From assembly GCF_002008225.1 (NCBI RefSeq), contig NZ_MRDH01000025.1, positions 37,917-101,916 on the forward strand: a DNA stretch of 64,000 bases, written 5' to 3'. Both the position numbers and the translations under genes were made by a program. Below the pieces are notes generated by a model that was not told the origin of the DNA, did not search any database, and worked only from the letters and a program-made list of their open reading frames with translations. Source of the stretch: Agrobacterium salinitolerans. GTDB taxonomy: Bacteria > Pseudomonadota > Alphaproteobacteria > Rhizobiales > Rhizobiaceae. Below, one piece after another: positions 48,734 to 57,159 of the stretch; within the stretch, counting starts at the first letter, position 1, and every line of letters begins with the position of its first letter.

Positions 48734-50923
48734 TTGAAAAATTTGCATGGGATGTTTTTGAGCCGTCTGCTGTTGGGAACGGCTGCCGTTGTTCTGATGG
48801 GGCCCGTGATGGGCCACGCGCAGGAAACGACCGTTCTGCAGCAGATTACCGTTGACGGGCAGGGCGCGGAAAACGCGACTGGCCCGGTCCGGGGTTATGT
48901 CGCGACGAAAAGCGCCAGCGGTTCGAAAACCGAGACGGAAACCAAGGATATTCCGCAATCCGTATCTGTCGTCGGCCGCCAGGAAATGGATGACCGCGGC
49001 GCGGTGACGAAAATCGACGAGGTGCTGCGTTATACCCCCGGTGTGACGGCGGAGCCTTTCGGCGCCGACCCCGACACGGACTGGTTTTACATTCGTGGCT
49101 TCCAGGCCACCCAGACGGGCGTGTTTCTGGATGGTCTGAACCTGTTCAGCTACGGTTTCGGCGGTTTCCAGATGGATGCCTACGGTCTGGAGCGCGTGGA
49201 AGTTCTAAAGGGCCCCGCCTCTGTGCTTTACGGTGGCGCCAATCCCGGTGGTATCGTGCAGATGGTCCGTAAGCGCCCGCAGGATGAGCCGGTGCGCGAA
49301 ACGGAAATCGGCATCAATAATTTCGGCAATGCCTTCTTCGGTTTCGATCTCGGCGACAAGGTCGATGGTGAAGGCGTGTGGAAATACCGCGTCACCGGCA
49401 AGGTCTCGGGCGGCGACAATTACACTGACTATTCCGAGGATCTGCGCGGTTTCATCATGCCGCAGATCACCTTCGAGCCGGACGCACAGACAAGCGCCAC
49501 GCTCTACGGCTATTTCTCGGCGCTTGATCAGGTTCATATCGGCAACGGTTTCCTGCCCTATGTCGGCACCGTGGTCGACGCACCCTTCGGCAAGCTTGAC
49601 CGCAAGGCCTTTTATGGCGAGCCGGATATCGATAATGGCCGCGTCTACCAGTCCATGGTGGGTTACGAGGTCAGCCATGAATTCGACAACGGCTGGAAGA
49701 TCAGCCAGAACGCCCGCTATGGCCACCTCTACAAGCATGAGAAAGGGCCCTATCCGGGCGGCTGGGCCAATGCCGATGCCAACGGTCAGCCGATCCTCGA
49801 TCCCACCACCAACGACTATATGCTGACCCGCTTCGGTTATGACGGTTTGTCGAAGGTCGACAGCTTCGGCATCGACAACCGTGTCGAAGGCCAGTTCGAT
49901 ACCGGCGCGGTCAGCCATTCGCTGCTGTTCGGCCTTGATTATAAATATTACCGGCTGGATCAGGTGCAGGCCTGCTGCGGATCGAATGCGATCGGCGCGC
50001 TGAAGCCGGTCTATGGCTCGACACAGGGAACGAACTTCGTTTATGCCGACAATATCGTCACCCAGCAGCAGATCGGCATCTATGCCCAGGATCAGTTGCG
50101 GTTTGGCGATGGTTGGCTGGTCACGCTGAATGGCCGTTATGATTATGTCGATACGGAACTGAACAACAGGCTGCCGGCGGGTGTTTCCCGCCGCTCCAAT
50201 GACGACGCGCTGAGCGGACGTGCCGGTCTGGCCTATGAATTCGATAATGGTCTGACCCCTTATATCTCGGCCGCCACCTTCTTCAATCCGCTGATCGATA
50301 CGCTTGCCGACGGCACCCCGGCGTCCCCGGAGGAAGGGCATCAGTTCGAAGCCGGCATCAAATACGAGCCGAGCTTCTTCGACGGCAGCATCACGGCCTC
50401 CGTCTTCAAGCTGGTCAAGGACAATGCCATCGTTTCCTATACCGCCGGCGGCGTGACCACGAGCGGCCAGTTCGGGCAGGTGGAATCCACCGGCTTCGAG
50501 CTGGAGGCCAAAGCCAATCTCAGCGAGAACTGGAAGGCGCTCGCCTCCTATTCCTATACGGATCTCGAGATTACCCGCGATGCCAACCCGAACCTTATCG
50601 GCAAATCGCCCTGGATCGTGCCCACCCAAACCGCCTCGCTGTGGCTGGACTATACCTTCACCAATGATGCACTCGATGGGCTGAGCCTAGGCGGCGGCGT
50701 ACGGTATCAGGGTAAATCCTGGGCGGATGAGGCAAATACGCTGCGCGTTCCGGATGCCGCCGTCTTCGACGCCGCCATCCGCTACGAGAAGAACGACTGG
50801 ACCGCATCGATCAACGTCGCCAATGTCTTCGACAAGGAATATGTGAAAAGCTGCGCCGGCGTCTCCGTTTGCGGCTGGGGCGATAGCCGCACCGTCACCT
50901 TCAAGCTTTCCAAGAAGTGGTAA
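48734..50923 (+). CDS. TonB-dependent siderophore receptor
   Basis: This is an outer-membrane gated channel for ferric siderophores, 729 residues. A signal peptide (MFLSRLLLGTAAVVLMGPV region, cleavage after GHA) leads into a TonB-box-like segment (TVLQQITVDG), the plug domain (about 70-185: KDIPQSVSVVGRQEMDDRG, VLKGPASVLYGGANPGG) and a 22-strand barrel that ends in aromatic-rich TVTFKLSKKW. The first codon is TTG at 48734 after GGGGC; an ATG at 48752 is an alternative. The layout is of ferrichrome/pyoverdine-type receptors; the siderophore is unknown. Confidence 0.93.
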   Translation: MKNLHGMFLSRLLLGTAAVVLMGPVMGHAQETTVLQQITVDGQGAENATGPVRGYVATKSASGSKTETETKDIPQSVSVVGRQEMDDRGAVTKIDEVLRYTPGVTAEPFGADPDTDWFYIRGFQATQTGVFLDGLNLFSYGFGGFQMDAYGLERVEVLKGPASVLYGGANPGGIVQMVRKRPQDEPVRETEIGINNFGNAFFGFDLGDKVDGEGVWKYRVTGKVSGGDNYTDYSEDLRGFIMPQITFEPDAQTSATLYGYFSALDQVHIGNGFLPYVGTVVDAPFGKLDRKAFYGEPDIDNGRVYQSMVGYEVSHEFDNGWKISQNARYGHLYKHEKGPYPGGWANADANGQPILDPTTNDYMLTRFGYDGLSKVDSFGIDNRVEGQFDTGAVSHSLLFGLDYKYYRLDQVQACCGSNAIGALKPVYGSTQGTNFVYADNIVTQQQIGIYAQDQLRFGDGWLVTLNGRYDYVDTELNNRLPAGVSRRSNDDALSGRAGLAYEFDNGLTPYISAATFFNPLIDTLADGTPASPEEGHQFEAGIKYEPSFFDGSITASVFKLVKDNAIVSYTAGGVTTSGQFGQVESTGFELEAKANLSENWKALASYSYTDLEITRDANPNLIGKSPWIVPTQTASLWLDYTFTNDALDGLSLGGGVRYQGKSWADEANTLRVPDAAVFDAAIRYEKNDWTASINVANVFDKEYVKSCAGVSVCGWGDSRTVTFKLSKKW

Positions 50924-50962
50924 TGCTTGGCCGAAGGCCGGCAGTTGCGGGGTAACCAGTTT

Positions 50963-51003
50963 GCCACTATAAACATGAATAGATTTATCATGTTTATAGT
51001 GGC
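50963..51003. promoter_or_regulatory. 41-bp perfect palindrome with iron-operator core
   Basis: Two 16-base arms, GCCACTATAAACATGA at 50963-50978 and TCATGTTTATAGTGGC at 50988-51003, pair perfectly around a 9-base centre. The centre with its flanks reads TGA-ATAGATTTA-TCA (50976-50990), which again fits TGA-N9-TCA. It lies between the receptor gene and the AraC gene, 29 bases before the latter. It has no U-tract, so an operator is more likely than a terminator, but a hairpin could also form in the receptor mRNA. Confidence 0.75.
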
Positions 51004-51032
51004 GCCATGGCGCCCTGCGGGATCGAGAGGCC

Positions 51033-51914
51033 ATGGCTTTCCGCGTGCGGATGGAAAATGAGATCGAGGGCTTTGCCGTCATCGGCGGGCCGCGTTCACG
51101 GGTGTGGAACGGCATCGTCGCCGATCTCTGGGATGTGCGCTGCGCTCCCAAGGCGGGTGGCCGTTATGTCGGCAAGGATCCACGGTTCGTTTTCCTGCTG
51201 GACATGGATGGGGCGGATGACGGCCGTTTCATGATGAACCGCTGCCGCCGCGACACTTACGGCTCGTCCAGGGCGAACCGGATTTCCTTCGTGCCCGCCG
51301 ATATCGATGTACATGCCGAACTCAGCAATGTCTCCTTCGTGCGCCATCTCGATCTGCACTTCGATGCGGGATTGCTGGGTGCGAGGCTGGTGCAGGGCTT
51401 CGATCCCCACGCGCTTCTCGATCCGCATCTGATGTTCGAGGACGAACGGCTGCTGGCGCTCGCGCGGCTGATTGCTGCGGAATGCGATAATCCCGATCCG
51501 CTGCATGACCTCTACGGCGAAAGCCTCGTGCTGGCGCTCTTGACGGATTTCCTCAAGGTGAAAAGGGAGCCGGTCAGGAAACGCAGCAAGCTTGCCGCCT
51601 GGCAATTGCGGGCGGCGACCGATTATATCCGTGAACATTGCCTGCGGTCGATCCGGCTGGAGGAACTGGCGGAACTCACCAACCTGTCGCAATCCCATTT
51701 CAGCCACGCCTTCAAGGCGTCAACCGGTGTGCCGCCGCACCAATGGCAGATGCAGGCACGCATCGATCGCGTCAAGGAACTGATGATGCGGCCGGACATG
51801 GCGCTGACTGATATCGCGATTGCCGCCGGTTTTTCGGATCAGGCGCATTTTTCCCGCGTCTTCCGCAAGATGGTCGGCGTTTCCCCTTCCGTCTGGCAGA
51901 AAATCCGCCAATAG
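51033..51914 (+). CDS. AraC-family transcriptional regulator
   Basis: This 293-residue regulator has an N-terminal effector domain of about 185 residues without a recognised fold. The C-terminal double helix-turn-helix spans about residues 190-290 (IRLEELAELTNLSQSHFSHA and ALTDIAIAAGFSDQAHFSRV, ending FRKMVGVSPSVWQ). Such regulators commonly activate the adjacent TonB receptor in response to its siderophore. The gene is preceded by the 41-bp palindrome with an iron-operator core. The start at 51033 follows GAGAGG. Confidence 0.9.
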   Translation: MAFRVRMENEIEGFAVIGGPRSRVWNGIVADLWDVRCAPKAGGRYVGKDPRFVFLLDMDGADDGRFMMNRCRRDTYGSSRANRISFVPADIDVHAELSNVSFVRHLDLHFDAGLLGARLVQGFDPHALLDPHLMFEDERLLALARLIAAECDNPDPLHDLYGESLVLALLTDFLKVKREPVRKRSKLAAWQLRAATDYIREHCLRSIRLEELAELTNLSQSHFSHAFKASTGVPPHQWQMQARIDRVKELMMRPDMALTDIAIAAGFSDQAHFSRVFRKMVGVSPSVWQKIRQ

Positions 51915-52042
51915 GCGCCGTTTCGTTCCCTCCTCCTTCAAAAAAATCCGGTCACGAAGCCGGAAACTCTTCGGAACGATTTGCCGGGTGCCGGGGTTTA
52001 CCAGGCGTGACACCAACGAAGAAATCGATGGAGGAAACTATC

Positions 52043-52435
52043 ATGTTGCATCAGGAACCCCGCGTCGGACAGGACCCCTATGTCAAGGATACGCCGAGCC
52101 TGATCGCCAGCGACAAGGTGGAAGGCACCCGTGTCTATGGAGCCGACAGCAAGCATATCGGCTCGATACAGCGCATCATTCTCGAAAAGCGCGGCGGGCG
52201 CGTCGCCTATGCGGTGTTGAGCTTCGGCGGCTTCCTCGGCATCGGCGACGATTATTATCCGCTGCCGTGGGAAAAGCTGCATTACGACGAAGAACTCGAC
52301 GGCTATCGTATCGACCTCACCAAGGAAAAGATCGAAAATGCGCCTCACTTCGCCAATCTCGATGATAACGACCTGCTAAACGCCAGGGACCTTAAGGTCT
52401 ATGACTATTATGGCGTCGCACCATATTGGATGTAA
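52043..52435 (+). CDS. PRC-barrel domain protein
   Basis: This 130-residue protein has a single PRC-barrel domain (about residues 15-85: LIASDKVEGTRVYGADSKHI, AYAVLSFGGFLGIGDDYYPL, PWEKLHYDEELDGY). Such domains occur in RNA-processing and photosynthetic proteins; small stand-alone copies are common in rhizobia with unknown role, often stress-linked. The start at 52043 follows GGAGG with 8-base spacing; upstream ATGs lie before this site. A terminator follows at 52493. Confidence 0.85.
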   Translation: MLHQEPRVGQDPYVKDTPSLIASDKVEGTRVYGADSKHIGSIQRIILEKRGGRVAYAVLSFGGFLGIGDDYYPLPWEKLHYDEELDGYRIDLTKEKIENAPHFANLDDNDLLNARDLKVYDYYGVAPYWM

Positions 52436-52492
52436 GGTCCAAGGAGAATGCGCTTCCGACTGCTTAATCATCGAAAGCGTCGCAAACAAAAG

Positions 52493-52524
52493 AACGGCTC
52501 CTTTTCAGGAGCCGTTTTCTTTTG
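52493..52524. terminator. Rho-independent terminator
   Basis: AACGGCTCCT pairs with AGGAGCCGTT (loop TTTC), followed by TTCTTTT. It lies between the PRC-barrel gene and the convergent DUF982 gene. Confidence 0.9.
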
Positions 52525-52530
52525 GGTGCA

Positions 52531-52773
52531 TCAATGCGGGTTTTTCTGCATCTCGGAAACCGCATCGGTGAAGCATTTGCGCGCTTCTTCGGGCGATTTT
52601 CGCCCGTCAAGGGCGGCACGGCAGGCGCTTCTGGCTTTCACGAAGCTCAATCCGCCAATCCTGGGCCAGCCTTCCGTCAACAATGTCAGCGCTTCGAAGG
52701 GGCCGGCGATGACACTCTTGCCCTTCGTCTCAAGATTGACCTCGACAGGTTCTGTCCATCTCTCGTTCTTCAT
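52531..52773 (-). CDS. DUF982 family protein
   Basis: This is an 80-residue protein of the DUF982 family, found mainly in rhizobia, often in several copies. The recognisable pattern is ERWTEPVEVNLETKG, GPFEALTLLTEGWP and ARSACRAALDGRKSPEEAR. The start at 52773 follows GGGAGG; the frame extends to 52830 without a site. The function is unknown. Confidence 0.88.
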   Translation of the reverse strand: MKNERWTEPVEVNLETKGKSVIAGPFEALTLLTEGWPRIGGLSFVKARSACRAALDGRKSPEEARKCFTDAVSEMQKNPH

Positions 52774-52892
52774 CGTGCACCTCCCAGAGCAACGCGATCC
52801 CGAAATACACCCGACAGCAAAGCAACCCATGAACGCAGCCGTGTGTCACTGTCACTTAGGATATGCGCAAGCAAGCGAATTGACAATGGGGA

Positions 52893-52967
52893 TCAGCGGA
52901 AGCCGAAAAACGAAAGGATCGCCAGAACGATGACGACGAGGCCGACGATGTAGATGATCTGGTTCAT
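52893..52967 (-). CDS. 24-residue single-helix membrane peptide
   Basis: The minus strand encodes MNQIIYIVGLVVIVLAILSF followed by FGFR and a TGA. It is preceded by AAGGAG with 6-base spacing, an excellent ribosome-binding site. It is a single hydrophobic helix with a short C-terminal basic end. Tiny conserved peptides of this type occur in rhizobia. It is below normal ORF thresholds and was found by reading. Confidence 0.7.
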   Translation of the reverse strand: MNQIIYIVGLVVIVLAILSFFGFR

Positions 52968-53090
52968 GATTTTCTCCTTGGCTGGTGTCATCACCATAAC
53001 GTGAAGGAGAAGACGAAGTTCCAACATCCAATAAGAATTTAATCACGTACTAAAATGTTGCGGACGTCCGATCGCCGATGAGCGCGGGTG

Positions 53091-53249
53091 TCATCTCCGC
53101 AGGATCACCCAGATCGCGTGGATGATGCCGGGAACATAACCGCAAAGCGTCAGAAGAATATTCAGCCAGAAATGCAGGCCGAGCCCGACCTGAAGAAATA
53201 CGCCGACGGGCGGGAGGAGGATGGCGATGAGAATACGAATGACGTCCAC
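53091..53249 (-). CDS. YqaE/Pmp3-family membrane protein
   Basis: This 52-residue proteolipid has two helices. It reads MDVIRILIAILLPPVGVFLQ, then VGLGLHFWLNILLTLCGYVP and GIIHAIWVILRR. This matches the Pmp3/YqaE pattern (LPPxGVFL...LxINILLTLLGYxPGIIHAxWVI). The start codon is GTG at 53249 with GGAAAG 9 bases upstream. These proteins affect membrane potential under salt or cold stress. It is the last recognisable core-type gene before base composition changes. Confidence 0.85.
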   Translation of the reverse strand: MDVIRILIAILLPPVGVFLQVGLGLHFWLNILLTLCGYVPGIIHAIWVILRR

Positions 53250-53632
53250 GAGGATTGGCTTTCCAGTTTGTGATCACTGGCCAGTCAACGTGTATAACCG
53301 CAATTTGGTTTCAAATCTCGCTCTGACCGGCAAGGTCGTTGCAATGCGAAGATCAATCGCATGGACGCGTTGATCGAGTAATGATCACAACTGGGGAGGA
53401 AGAAATGGTGCCGCTTACGTGAGGCATTTCCTGAAACCTAAGATTTTGAATACTAATGGTTTTTACAGGCGGTCAGTGAGGCGTATGTCTCACTTTCATG
53501 TGCAAGAGTATATAGGGAATGAATGCAGGCGGCAATGTTCTAGAAAACGGCACACCTGCTGAACCGGTAAGATGGTAGATGATAAAATGGTGTTGGCCGG
53601 GTTTTGTACACGTTGCTAAGGTCGGAAGACCT
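53250..53632. other. Intergenic region at the apparent island boundary
   Basis: This stretch of about 380 bases has no supported gene. GC content and codon use drop from here to the right. There is no tRNA gene and no obvious integrase, and no flanking repeat was identified by eye. The promoter of the Pmp3 gene must lie at its left end. Confidence 0.55.
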
Positions 53633-54166
53633 TCAGGAAAAGTCTAATATTTCCTTTTGAGTAATGTCGAAGACGCTGAATATATAACCCTGCTGCCAGC
53701 AGCGTAGGTAATCCTTCATGTCTTTGGTGATTATGACGAGACCCGGCCTGAGCTGACAGTATCGAGTCAACATGTCTGCCATCTGCATAACGTAGGCATC
53801 TACGTAGTCGAGCTTATGTTTGAGCATCCAAGCGACATCGGCATTTAAATACGCCTGTATATCGCTCTCTTTCGGACCGTGGGCCGCAGGTAATAACACT
53901 ACGCCATTGCCCGGTGTAAGTAGCCAGCGCAGAAGATTTAACGCAAGATCGTGTCGTTTCTTTTTTCCAATGATGAAACTGCAAGCCTCCGCCACCACCG
54001 GCGGGGGGACGCCAAATATAAACTGATCTTGATCGTCTATAAATTGCTCGACCTCAGCATGTAGAGCGTCATCTGGTAAGGCAAGTGCTATCAAAATATT
54101 CGTATCGAGGATTGCGAGGTTCCTCGGCAGGTTCAGCTCAATACCTTCAATTGGATACAGCGGCAT
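53633..54166 (-). CDS. PIN-domain protein
   Basis: This 177-residue protein has a PIN-type nuclease fold. The first acidic residue is in LAILDTNILIALALPDD, a second Asp in LDYVDAYVMQMAD, and the last in LVIITKDMKDYLRCW. This is the usual spacing of three or four metal-binding acids in VapC-like RNases, but it is longer than typical VapC toxins (about 130 residues) and no antitoxin gene is visible. The ATG at 54166 lies one base after the methyltransferase stop (TAG-T-ATG), so the two are translationally coupled. A TTG start at 54202 would overlap by 35 bases. Confidence 0.75.
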   Translation of the reverse strand: MPLYPIEGIELNLPRNLAILDTNILIALALPDDALHAEVEQFIDDQDQFIFGVPPPVVAEACSFIIGKKKRHDLALNLLRWLLTPGNGVVLLPAAHGPKESDIQAYLNADVAWMLKHKLDYVDAYVMQMADMLTRYCQLRPGLVIITKDMKDYLRCWQQGYIFSVFDITQKEILDFS

Positions 54167-54167
54167 A

Positions 54168-56873
54168 CTATAAAACCAGATCGGCTCCGAGTGATGATGC
54201 AATTTGTATAATATAGCTGTCTATTTGTTGCTCAATTAATTTTGCATCTGTGCTTCCTTCCGTGCATCTCATCCGTTTGATCGCGAAGTCGCGAAGTTGT
54301 CCGGCAACTATCTCATCTTCCGCTATTGGGATAAGAACCGGTATCGAAGAGAGAACTCCAGGTTCAAATTTCTGAAAATCCCCGCGAAACGAGGGAGTTT
54401 GCTGCTTAATAAGCGAGTTTACTACCTGACTGTTGAGGTAAGCACAAAGCGGCAGGCATAGTTCCGCGTCGGCGGGAACAACAGCCGTCCCGCTTACTAT
54501 AAAAGCTGTGCCACGCTCGTCGAGCGCGAATGCTGTAGACGGTGCAAGGTCTCGTATTAACAGCTTAGGGCAACGAATCCATCTTTCGTCTCGTGGCCGT
54601 ATCAACTCATAGTAATTGGAGCCCGTGCCCTTTAAGCTGGAACGGGCGGATAGTAGGTCTCTATAGGCAAAGAAGTATTCATAGGCTCTGGGGTACCGTT
54701 CTCTAAGCTCAGTTTCTGTCAGGGCGACATTGTTCCGATATGGGTAGAGAAGCCGTCGAGAAGGCGAGGTTAGCGAATATCGTTGTAACTCGGGGCCAAA
54801 AACAACCGGTTCAAGAAGATCGCGCTCAACAAACCAGCTTTCACCAAGTCCATTTCTTACTCTTGCGAGCGCGGCTCCGTCGTCGTCCTCTACGTCAAGA
54901 ATAAACAGGTCGTTGGCACCTGTTCGTATTCCTTGGGCGACAGTGGCGATGGAATCCAAGCGAACCGAAATTTCATCCATCGCAATCCGGTTGCGTTGTT
55001 CAGCGACGGACAGGAGAGACCAAGGCGATTTTCCCGGTTGGCGGGCCTTGTATGACTTAAGAGTTCCGCCTTCTAATACGACGTCACGATCTTCTGCTGA
55101 GAAAAGTTCAGCGGTCATATAGTCTGGCTCAAGCGATTGTACCCTGATGACACGCACTGGGCGGTTTATGATGCCATGGCCATCAGTTTTCTCCGCAATT
55201 ATGCATCCCACGTATGCATCAGCATCGAAGACTTTTGTAGAGCCGAAATCAACTATTACATCCACAGCCGATTTGATCGACAGCAGCGCCCTAAGTGGTT
55301 CAGCGCTTTTATTTAGGAATAGCCTGTTGGGAATGACGAGCCCTAATCTGCCCCCCTCACGCAATACCTTTAATGCCTGCTCAACGAACAGAGATGAAAA
55401 ATCGTAACGGCCTCTGGCGGTTTCAAATTCGGCCTCTAGTTTTTCTCTGTTGGCTACAAGTGATGTTGCCAAAAACGGGGGATTGCCCAGCACAATATCG
55501 TACTGTTTGTCGAGATTGTTCCAAGTTGCCGAGTTGAGGCCGTCGCCTACACGGATAATGTCCGACAGGTTAGGTAGTGGCAACGCATCAGGCTCTTCGA
55601 TTACCCTTTGCCATACATGCAATCGAGCAGCGGTAACTGCCTTTGGGTCGATGTCAATGCCTGCTATGTGTCCGCCCTCAATAAGTTTGCGAGCCCATGC
55701 CTTTGACGGATCGTGTCTCTTAAGATGCCCGAGAAGATGATCTACGGCGGCTACTAAGAAGGAGCCGGAGCCACATGCAAAGTCAATCACATAGGGCAGT
55801 GCATCTGGTGAAGCGTTCTCGTAAAATCGCTTAATGCAGCTACCAGCAAGATAACCCGTGAGGAATCTCGGAGTGTAATATGCGCCCGCAGACTTTCTAA
55901 CACTCAAACGTTCCACACCCCTCTGAGGCTGGGCAAACAATTCTGTTTGTGCAGGTAAGGGAGCAGGCTGAAGAACGGTAGATAGATATTTTTCGTAAGC
56001 TAAGCCGAGAACATCGGCGCTAATCCAAGAGAAGTCGTAACGTACGTCGCGTCCCGGTATTCTCTTCGGAAAGTAGAGGTCTCTAATAATCCCCGTTAGA
56101 ATGAAAGGCTCAATTTCGCGCGCAATATCGTCAGTAAAGAGGTCGCTACCGATGCGTGCCTTTGCGCGTTTGTAGATTGTTCCCCAACGATCAAAATCGA
56201 ACTGATCCGCTCCTTTGCAAGCCTCCAGTGGCGAAGGAATCGTATCGTCTAATCCCCTGTCTTCAACCGTTCGTAATACAAATAATTGCGCGTAAAGTGT
56301 CTGCAATTGTGCATCGACTTTCGTTACCGCCCCCTTAGAATACCGAACGGCCCTCTCTCTCCAGTTGTCCAGCCTCTCTACAAGCGCGTCGTCTACCGCT
56401 TGTAGAAAAGTTGTTGGTTCTTCAAGTGCGAGAAGATTGCGTTGCGGCGCACTACTTCTGACCCCGGAAGGCGCAAAAGCGCTCAACAGAGACGCGGAGT
56501 TGGTAACTTCTTTCCATTGTATGGGTGGTAGCCGGTACCAGTCATTGTCGCGTAGCCAACGCGTACTCAGTACATGGATGCCCTCTTCGTCTGCGACAAT
56601 TCCCCATGGACAAGATGAATGGTACCCATACAAGGCAACCGTATCCAGCTCTTGACGCGTCGCATGATCGTCAAGCCGGGTGAACATAACGGCACCCTCT
56701 CCTTGAAGATTAGCCGTTTCCACGATTATTTCACGGTGGCCAACTGAAATCTTGCGCTTCTCAAGGCCTTCAGCTGCCCAGCCTAACGCAATCGCCAGAT
56801 CGGTGCCGGTCGAGATCGCATCTGGTTTTTCAAGCTGCTGCACGGGCGAATCCACTATAATTTTCATTGGCAT
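54168..56873 (-). CDS. Eco57I-like N6-adenine DNA methyltransferase/restriction protein
   Basis: This 901-residue protein has an N-terminal region (1-325) of unknown fold, then a methyltransferase core. Motif X-like GAYYTP is at 330-335, motif I DFACGSGSF at 364-372, motif IV NPPF at 464-467, and the C-terminal target-recognition region ends with TPSFRGDFQKFEPG and PVLIPI as in TaqI_C-type domains. Type IIG enzymes of this size fuse an N-terminal PD-(D/E)xK nuclease; no clear nuclease motif is seen in the first 325 residues. Adenine methylation is inferred from NPPF. Start at 56873; ATG 56867 is possible. Confidence 0.85.
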   Translation of the reverse strand: MPMKIIVDSPVQQLEKPDAISTGTDLAIALGWAAEGLEKRKISVGHREIIVETANLQGEGAVMFTRLDDHATRQELDTVALYGYHSSCPWGIVADEEGIHVLSTRWLRDNDWYRLPPIQWKEVTNSASLLSAFAPSGVRSSAPQRNLLALEEPTTFLQAVDDALVERLDNWRERAVRYSKGAVTKVDAQLQTLYAQLFVLRTVEDRGLDDTIPSPLEACKGADQFDFDRWGTIYKRAKARIGSDLFTDDIAREIEPFILTGIIRDLYFPKRIPGRDVRYDFSWISADVLGLAYEKYLSTVLQPAPLPAQTELFAQPQRGVERLSVRKSAGAYYTPRFLTGYLAGSCIKRFYENASPDALPYVIDFACGSGSFLVAAVDHLLGHLKRHDPSKAWARKLIEGGHIAGIDIDPKAVTAARLHVWQRVIEEPDALPLPNLSDIIRVGDGLNSATWNNLDKQYDIVLGNPPFLATSLVANREKLEAEFETARGRYDFSSLFVEQALKVLREGGRLGLVIPNRLFLNKSAEPLRALLSIKSAVDVIVDFGSTKVFDADAYVGCIIAEKTDGHGIINRPVRVIRVQSLEPDYMTAELFSAEDRDVVLEGGTLKSYKARQPGKSPWSLLSVAEQRNRIAMDEISVRLDSIATVAQGIRTGANDLFILDVEDDDGAALARVRNGLGESWFVERDLLEPVVFGPELQRYSLTSPSRRLLYPYRNNVALTETELRERYPRAYEYFFAYRDLLSARSSLKGTGSNYYELIRPRDERWIRCPKLLIRDLAPSTAFALDERGTAFIVSGTAVVPADAELCLPLCAYLNSQVVNSLIKQQTPSFRGDFQKFEPGVLSSIPVLIPIAEDEIVAGQLRDFAIKRMRCTEGSTDAKLIEQQIDSYIIQIASSLGADLVL

Positions 56874-57159
56874 ATCTTTAACATGTGCTGCGACAATTTA
56901 AAGATGCTGCCCACTGAGCTAGCGTTAAAAGGCGGCGTTCTGAAACCTTCGAGCCTACAGAATTTTCGTGTAGGTATTTATAGTGTTCCACTCCGAGTAG
57001 GCTGGGCGCCTACGCTCATTATTGCTCAAAATCCCTTGGAACCCGGGCTCCGTGGTGCTAGACAAGCATCTTGTCCCATTGTGTGCCTCTGAGCTGCACG
57101 GGCGGGCAATCCCCTCAAAAAGCTTGGTTTTCCGTCCCGTCTTTAGGTGCGCAGAGCCG
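56874..57159. other. Spacer with small hairpins between DUF4062 and methyltransferase genes
   Basis: No supported coding sequence is present. Two short hairpins are visible: CCTACA (56954-56959) with TGTAGG (56969-56974), and GTAGGC (56997-57002) with GCCTAC (57008-57013). The arms CCTAC and GTAGG recur in both, so they could also pair with each other. It may carry the methyltransferase promoter or a small structured RNA. Confidence 0.4.

Noticed and set aside
49205..50629. Minus-strand open frame of 474 codons
   Set aside because: It is antisense to the TonB-dependent receptor and shows no recognisable protein family.
53633..54166. PIN protein as a classical VapC toxin
   Set aside because: No short VapB-like antitoxin gene lies beside it, and it is about 45 residues longer than typical VapC; its coupling is to the methyltransferase.
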